DNA of 64,000 nucleotides from Arthonia radiata (Eukaryota; Ascomycota; Arthoniomycetes; Arthoniales; Arthoniaceae). The translations under genes were made by a program, and so were the position numbers. Of the stretch, positions 56,984 through 64,000 are shown one piece after another. The stretch lies in contig PSQN01000016.1 in NCBI GenBank assembly GCA_002989075.1, forward strand, positions 372,001 through 436,000, written 5' to 3'. The notes beneath the pieces are model-generated. The model did not search any database. It worked only from the letters and a program-made list of their open reading frames with translations, and was not told the origin of the DNA. Within the stretch, counting starts at the first letter, position 1, and every line of letters begins with the position of its first letter.

Positions 56984-57276
56984 TGTAACGCCGATCGCTG
57001 GGAGGACCGAACTAAGGCTTACTTGCCTTGTGTGCTTATCGACCTTGGTAGTGGGTATCCTGTGTACTAGAGACTAAAAGATAGGAGAGGCGAGACAGAT
57101 TACAGAAGGTAAGAGAGGCTTAACTAAAGTAGATAGAAGGTAAAGTACGTTACTTAAATATAGTTAAGAAACTTATATTTAGATATTAAGTTAATAGACT
57201 AAAGTTTATTCTAAGGTTAACCATTAGTTTAGCTATATAGTCTAAGGTATATAGGTATGTTCCTCTATATCTAACA
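56984..57276 (-). repeat. Gypsy LTR (3' LTR of the element)
   Basis: About 293 bp on + from TGTAACG to CTAACA, giving inverted TGT..ACA ends. It is a direct repeat of 63822-64000. Confidence 0.8.
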
Positions 57277-57489
57277 GTCCCAATACTTCCTTTGTCGCGT
57301 GGTTGGGATCCTATTGCGATATAGCGACGTTGCCGACGTCGCTATATTAGAGTCGTCGGGTATGCTGTATAATGCTCTAATAAGGCTAGCTGCGCTTAGC
57401 CTTATACTAGTCTAATATAGTAAGATCGTAACATAAGGTCCCCTCTTTAAGGCTAGTCGTCCTCGACGGCCCTAGAGATATTAAAACTT

Positions 57490-58170
57490 TGTTGTTCCTC
57501 TATAGTAGATCTAGTTCTATAAGTCGTTATACCTAAAGTTAAGAAAGTTCTTAATGCTAATAAAGCGCTTGAGATTAATACTGTTCTCGCTGAAGTCTGT
57601 AGTCGAGAAATGCCTCTGTGTTCCTGCTGTACTTACCTAGGTAAGAAGTATATTCTAAAGTCTAGAAAGGTATTGTGTTTTATGTGTACTCGTAATAAGA
57701 AGTCGTGCGACGTTCGCCCGTCGTTGGAGGATAGTTAGTTTCTATTCTACGTCTATTTTTGATAGAAGTCTAACTTATTTTAGCTCAGAGTATCTGTTCT
57801 TAGTACTTGCGGGTGTCGGATGCCCTTTAGGGGCAATGTAAGCGTTTAGCGGAAGAGAAGGAAGTCGTTCGTGCGACGAAAAGGCAGCGTAAAGCTATTA
57901 AAGCGGTAGTTGTAGATTTAAAGAAGGAGCTCGAAAGGTTACGTATTTAGGCGCAGAACAAAATAAATTAGAATAATATATTGTTTAAAGAAGAATAGCT
58001 GGCGGCTATGTTCGGTAGTAATATCGTAGATATACCGAGTAGCTTAAGTATAGATTTTCGTAACAATTTATTCTTAGAGTTAGGTAGTAGGCTACTAACG
58101 TAGTAGGCTGGTTCGTTTGTAAACGACCTAGATGCCGGTAAGGTACACTAGATAGTAAATTAGAGTGTTA
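57490..58170 (+). other. Antisense Cys-rich/coiled-coil reading-frame fossil inside the gypsy element
   Basis: Opposite in direction to gag-pol and placed between the chromodomain and 3' LTR. The + strand encodes a Cys cluster (MPLCSCCTYLGKK, then CFMCTRNKKSCDVRPS) and, about 65 codons further, a charged coiled-coil stretch (about 57.84-57.95 kb). From memory, similar fungal hypothetical proteins pair a CxCC..CxxCx6C module with a coiled coil and are high-copy. The frame is a broken fossil with several breaks. That it is an accessory gene of the element is inference. Confidence 0.5.
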
Positions 58171-61100
58171 GTACTGTTACGACCGATTAATATTCTAGTC
58201 CTAATATTATTAAATAGTATCTTTATAGTTAGCCAGGTTTCGTTCTAGTTTCCATTAATTTTTGTGTTTAGAATATTCTTTCTACTTTATAAGATACTGT
58301 CGTTTGCCTCGGTATTGTCTATAAGCTTAAATTGTTTCGACTTTATACTCGGGTTCTCGATTGTTAGAAAGGATTTCTAGGTTAGATCGTTCTGCTTCTC
58401 GAAAGTAGGCTAGTTTTAATAGCGCTACGTAGAATATAGGATATATTCTTATTGTCTTTAGAAGTTTAAGTTTAAATGTTACGGGTCTCAATTGCTGTAA
58501 GATTTTAAACGGTTTTGTCTTAGTATAGTTAAGTTTCTTACTTAGTCTGATAGTTTTTAAGTTTCTTATAAGTAAGTAAGCTCTTTCCCTCTCTTTTATG
58601 CCTATATTTAGGGTTGTCTTTAACTTGTTATACTATTTTTTCGTTCGTTCTATAATAAACTCGCTGTCAGACTTTAACTGCTGGTACAGGTATTTTATGT
58701 TTGTAGCGATTCGTGTAGCTAATTCGTTGTCTATAGTATTTTGTAGTTGTCTTCCCTAAAGAGGGTAATAGCTATATAAGGCGTAGAACGGAGTTGTCTT
58801 GGTTATATCGTTCTTTGTATCGTTGTACGCTGCTTGCGCTACTGATAGTAACTATACCTAGTCGTTCTGCTGGTAGTTAATGTATGCCCGGAGATACTAT
58901 TCTAGTGTTTAATTTGTTCGTTCTGTCTGTCCGTCTGTTTGTAGATAGAATAATGTTAATATTTTTTGTTTTGTCTCTAGCTATTGTATTAGAGATGTCT
59001 AAAACCGTAAGACAAACTTCCGGTCTCTGTCTAAGACAATTCTTTGAGGTTAACCGTAGTTTATTAAGATAATCCGAAGGAAGGTATATACTAACTGTTC
59101 TAAGTTGCTAGCTTCCTTGTAAGGTACGAAGTATGTATACTTTATTAGTTTGTCGCATATAACCAGAATAGCGTTGTAAGCTACTTCTATAAGTAAATCC
59201 TTAGAGGTTAGTAACTTAGTAATAAAGTTTAGTAAGACTATATACTATAGTCTCTCGGATATCTCTAGTAGCTGTAGTTCACTGTATAGTAAATACCTCG
59301 GATGTTTAGTTCTTGCGTATATATTGCATTCTTAGATATAATTCCCGACGTAGTGTTAGATCCTCGGGATATAGTAGGTTCTTATAATCTTTTCTATAGT
59401 GTTATCGATACCTTTATGTTCTTTAGTTAGGTTATCGTAAAAGTTACTGATAATGTTTCGGATTAGATTCCTCGGAACGTAGATTTTACCTTAAAATTCG
59501 TAATATCCCTTGTTGTTCTTAGTTAATTCTAGGTGTCGTTTCTCGTTCTCTTAGTAGGTTTTAGGGTCGCTTAGGATGTCTGGGATTCGGCTGTCTGGTT
59601 TAATAACAAACTTGGTTGTTATAGCCAATTAATTGTATCTAATCTCGTTATTGTGTTCTTAAAATATTGCATGCTCGACGTGTTCCCTATTATTAAGGTA
59701 ATCTGGTCGTTGGCTTAGAGCGTCGGCCCTATCGTTCTCGGAACCCTTCTTGTAGGTAATAATAAAGTTGTATAGAGCTATAGTTTCTAACTATCTAACT
59801 TGTCTGCAGTTAAGTTTCTTTATTGTCGTAAAATAAGTTAGATTTTTATAGTCTATATATACTATAATCGTATAGTTTGCTCCTTTTAGGTAAGCTCGCT
59901 ATATTTTGAATGCTGCTATAATAGCTAAAAGCTCTTTGTTGTAAATGTTGTAGTTCTATTCTGTAGATAATATTTTTCTTAAGTAGAAAGCTACTGGTCT
60001 AGGCTTTCCTTCTTTGTTGTTTTAACTTATGTATACTCCAATTGTATAGTCTAACGCGTCTGTTTCTATGATAATCGGTAGGTTAGAGTTAAATATTGCT
60101 AGTACGGGTTCGATTCTAAAAGCTTCTTTAAGTTCTTTAAATGCTAATTGTTCTTTTTACGTCTAAGAGAATTCTATTAATTGTTTTATTTGTTAAGACA
60201 GCGGTACTGTAATTCGGCCAAAGTTGAATATCTACCGCCTATAGTAGTTAGCAAAACTAAGAAACTGTTGTAGTTATTTTATATTCTTTGGTATAGGCTA
60301 TATTAAAATAAATTAGATCTTCGAATCTTTTATTTAGAGACTGTACTCGGTAATTATAAATCTAAGAAATTCGACGGATTATTGGTAGAACTAAGTTTTC
60401 TTGATACCGATTCGTAAATCGATACGCGTCAATCTTTCTAATATCTTTTTAATATGTTTCTTATATTCTTTTAGTGTACAGCTATATACTAGGATATCGT
60501 TTAGATAAGCAGTTATAAATATATCTAGGTAATTACTAAGTATGTTGTTAATTAGTTTCTAAAATAATGCTAGTGCGTTTATTAGCCTAAAGAGTATAAC
60601 GCAGTACTCAAAAAGTTCGTGTCTGGTATGGAAGGCTGTTTTCTATTCCTTACCTTTCTTTATACGGATTAGGTTGTATGCTTCTTGTAGGTTAAACTTA
60701 GTAAACTATTGCGCGTTATACAATCGGTCTATTATTTTGTCGATATATAGTAAAGAATATCGATTTTTAATAGTTACTCCGTTTAGTTGTTTATAATCTA
60801 CGTAGAGTCGTAGTTTGCTATTCTTCTTTGGTACGAAGAGTATTAGGTATCCGGCTAGTAATATTAACTTCTAGATAAATCCTTTCTTAAGGTTTTTGTT
60901 AAGATAATCGCGAAGTGCTTAATTTTCTGCTTCTAATAGAGAGTATATTAGACCGAATGTTGGCGTTTTACCTTCTTGTAAAGGTATTGTATAATCCTAC
61001 GGTTTATATTCTAGGAGAGCTGAGTTTAGCTTAGCTTCTTTAAACAGGTATCGGAATTGATCGTATTTCTCGAGTATCTTAATAATTAACTAAGTACCTA

Positions 61101-63821
61101 TCGTCGTATAGAATTGTTGGCGTATAGTTGTCTCTTGTTTATACTTGCGTGTAGCTAGCTATAGACGAGATACTACGTTAGACTCTTCTTATAAGATATC
61201 TAAATGTCGAAGTGTAGTAGTGCTAACCCGCATAAGTTCTTTATCGCGCTCCTTATCCTTACTACTAAAAATAGCTTATAGAGTATCTATTCTGTAGAAC
61301 GACTCTTGTCTAGAGTGCTTGTATCTAGTAAAGAGAAGTTTCTTAGTTTTCTAATCTACTTCTAGGTTATATTGTTGTAACTAAGGTATATTTAGTACAG
61401 CGTAGTGCTAATTAATATCTACAATATTATAAGTAATTTCTTCTTAATAGTCCTTAATTATTATATCTATTAATAAAGTCTTATAGTTAACTCTTTCCTC
61501 TGCCCCTTAAAATCTAGATAGTATGTAGAGTAATTTCTTCTTTTGTGTTTATATTTGGTACTCCTTAACGTAGCGTATTAAGATAAAGTTGCCTATTGCG
61601 CCTAAATTGATTATAATTTTAATGTTTCTGTAGTTTATTGTTGTCTAAGTATATAAATATGTTTCGTAGGCAGCTAAGCTCGCGTAGAGCTAGGCTTCTA
61701 GAGGGTCTAACTGTTGGACGGGCCGGTACTGCTGCCCTTAAAGTAGTCGGTCTAGTCTTTTTTCTATTAATTGTGTACGTTCTAGAGTATTTTAGGTACC
61801 GAAACCTATTATCGGTTAATTTGCTATAAGAATTTCTGTATAGAGTGTTCTAGTACTACTTTTATTATAACATTTAGTTTATTATTTACGATCTCTGCTT
61901 TAATTATACAACTATCGCTAGTTAAAACTTATTGTGTCTGTAGGTTGTATATTGTTAATTAAAGATATTAATACTAACTACGCAATTCTAGACTTCTAAT
62001 AAGGTAGTCTATCGGTCGTTGTAGACGTAAGTAAATATATTTTAAAATATTATTAATGTCTCTATTAGCGCTTAACTTTCTATTGTAGAAGGCTAACTAA
62101 CAGAGTCTCTATATTATTCCTTTCTAACAGATTAGGGTTTGTTCTTTCTAGTTAGTGTTGTCCTCGAGCGAGGATTCTGTACTATTAGAATCTATATTTT
62201 TGTCTTTAAGTCGTTGTCTTGCCTATAACGTATCGTAGCTACTATCTTACTTAGCTTCTACGGTCTGTTCTTCCTTAAATTCCCCTTAGGTTTCTAGATA
62301 AGGTAACCTAGGTCGTCCTCGGATAAGACCTAGTTCTTGTATCGAATCTTGTTTGAGAGATATTAATTTCTTTGGCTACCATTCTAACCCTAGTTTGTTG
62401 GATTCGTAGATCGTACAATCGTTATTGTAGTACGCGGTCTAGAATAGTATATCGTATAGTATAACGGTACTCTATATCTAATGCCTCGGAATAGTACGGC
62501 TAATGTTGTTTTAGTTCTATAGGTCTTATTGTTTCTGTTTTATTTATCGTTCTTTTGTTTCTTCTTATGACTCACTATCTATATCCTAGTTTTTGTGTAA
62601 ATTAAATAAGTTTAGTTCGTTATACTTTCTCTTGGAAGTAGCCTAGTAAGTATTGTTCTAGTTACAGAAGGCGCCCTAGTAGGTGTCCTTCTGCTTCTTA
62701 ATAAGTCCGGTAACGTACTTATACCAGTTCTAGTTAATCTTAGGTAGGAGTCTAAACGCCTGAAGGAGACAGTCTCCGGTCGGGTTTATGTGCCAGCGGT
62801 CGGAGAAGGCTGCTAGTAATTCTATTGCCTTATTGCGACTATAGTATTTCTACGTCTAGATAGTTATATTGAACTATTGTCGCGGGAAGCGGGATTTCTA
62901 AGGTCGATTATTGTGTCCGTTCTTCTTAGTACTATTAAACTATTGTTTCTTGGAATAGCATTCTTTAACTTAATACCCTAGTTTTCTGTAATACAAGTAT
63001 AGCTTGTTCTTTATTCTGTATTCTCGTTTCTAGTTGTTTAGTTTCTCTTGAGGCTTGATAAAATCTAACTCTATTGAATTGCCTCGGTCTTGTCGTAAGT
63101 TTACTTAATTCTTTGTTTTATAGAACCTATTAGTGGGGTTACCCTTCTTTTCTATTTATCTTTCGAAGTTACTGTCGTCGATCTCCTTTGCTCGTTGTAT
63201 AAAATTGTCGAGATTATTAAACTTCTCTCTACGAATATAGATTATTTTCTTAATATAATCCTTAAGTTCTTCGTAAAAGGTCTCGATTAGGGGTTTCTCG
63301 TTCTATCCTATTTAATTAGTATACTATATAAATTCGGCGGCGTACCTGCTGGCTGGTCCTATTTACTTAAGATTTCTAAGCTTCCTAGTAGCGACGCGTC
63401 TAGCGTCGGTTTATCTAAAGATTTTATAAAGCTTCTTCTAAAAGAAGGCAAAGCTAGCGAAGAACTTGTCGGTGTCCTCGCGCCTACTCTTTATCGGGGT
63501 AAACAAGAAATCGTCGAGGTAGTACTTAACTTACTTGTAAGCATCTCTATCTATACAAGAGGTAGCGAATAGAACTATAATAGTATCGTTCGGGAACTAG
63601 TCTTTATAAGTTCTAAAGTATATAGCTAGGCGCGTTAAGAATAAAGTAACTTTGGAACGTTTATCTAAGAAGCTTTTTCTTATCTTGGTATTAACGTCCG
63701 ATATCTTACTCGTACTGGCTATTCTATTGGCTAATCTATCCGCAGCGTTGCGGCTATTGGGTGCCGAAGTAGTAGATATAATTAATCTGCTTTTTCTACT
63801 TTCGTAGCGAGTCTATTAAAG

Positions 63822-64000
63822 TATAACGTTAGTCGCTAGGAGAACCGAACTAAGGCTTACTTACCTTATATACTTATCGACCTTAGTAGTAGGTATCCTG
63901 TGTACTAGAGACTAAAAGGCAGGAGAGGCGAGATAGATTATAGAAGGTAAGAGGAGCTTAACTAAAGTAGATAAAAGGTAAAGTACGTTACTTAAATATA
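63822..64000 (-). repeat. Gypsy LTR (5' LTR of the element), cut by the window end
   Basis: Direct repeat of the first part of the LTR at 56984. Identity is high but this copy is AT-richer, and the differences are mainly transitions. The remaining ~110 bp lies beyond the window. Confidence 0.85.

Larger units (their letters stand above)
56984..64000 (-). mobile_element. Ty3/gypsy chromovirus fossil, nested in the copia fossil
   Basis: Read on the minus strand from high to low coordinates: 5' LTR (from 63822 past the window end), gag-like region about 62.7-63.7 kb, reverse transcriptase about 60.35-60.9 kb, RNase H about 59.7-60.25 kb, integrase about 58.4-59.65 kb, chromodomain about 58.18-58.4 kb, and 3' LTR 56984-57276. 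The protease was not located. The element is broken with many breaks in every part and AT-rich, consistent with RIP. Its insertion postdates the copia copy. The LTRs differ mostly by transitions, so LTR divergence cannot be read as plain age. Confidence 0.85.

Noticed and set aside
58884-61829. Short + strand ORFs inside the gypsy fossil (58884-59072, 61638-61829)
   Set aside because: They lie opposite pol and show no motif, unlike the antisense Cys-rich frame at 57.5-58.2 kb.
1-64000. tRNA, rRNA, CRISPR or prokaryotic operon features
   Set aside because: I scanned by eye for T-arm GGTTCGANTCC-type boxes and spaced direct repeats and found none convincing. A tRNAscan run would settle the tRNA question.

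Overview
The window is nuclear DNA of a filamentous ascomycete, most likely a Dothideomycete (class is inference). The evidence is short introns (50-126 bp) with GTRNGT-type donors and CTNAC-type branch points, pyrimidine-rich promoters, and fungal versions of core genes. It also carries AT-rich retroelement fossils that look altered by repeat-induced point mutation (RIP). No prokaryotic or viral gene set is present.

Layout. 1-5.5 kb: no recognisable gene. 5.5-23.6 kb is the gene-dense core: a mitochondrial-looking conserved protein, a small secreted Cys-rich protein, two DUF7730-like paralogues, the DNA polymerase epsilon subunit Dpb4, the replication initiator Sld3, an AusD-like methyltransferase, the splicing factor Prp11/SF3A2, an RWD protein (Gir2/RWDD1), tubulin cofactor E and a bZIP regulator. 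23.6-28.2 kb: gene-free. 28.2-39.2 kb: an Fpg/Nei-type DNA glycosylase, an unknown two-exon gene, an ABHD-type hydrolase, a Gfd2-like DEDDh-fold protein, an interrupted zinc-finger-like ORF, a newly modelled 75-aa gene and an unknown 437-aa gene whose first coding exon is 8 nt. 39.2-46.7 kb: gene-free apart from a ~66-bp minisatellite. 46.7-48.3 kb: a secreted GH5 mannanase. 48.3-53.7 kb: gene-free, ending near a 16-bp tandem repeat. From about 53.7 kb base composition drops sharply to AT-rich. There a Ty1/copia fossil (+ strand) is interrupted by a Ty3/gypsy chromovirus fossil (- strand), whose second LTR runs off the window end.

Functional links. Sld3 and Dpb4 both act at replication origins and sit head to tail. 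Prp11 serves the U2 snRNP. Gir2 and tubulin cofactor E share a 339-bp divergent promoter. The methyltransferase has no biosynthetic neighbours. Several gene models were rebuilt by hand from splice signals, including a 5' exon for Sld3, four exons for the methyltransferase, four for Dpb4, three for the bZIP gene and two each for the mannanase, TBCE and secreted protein; every total is a multiple of three.

I found no wholly new system. The least conventional signal is an antisense Cys-rich/coiled-coil reading frame between the chromodomain and the 3' LTR of the gypsy fossil.
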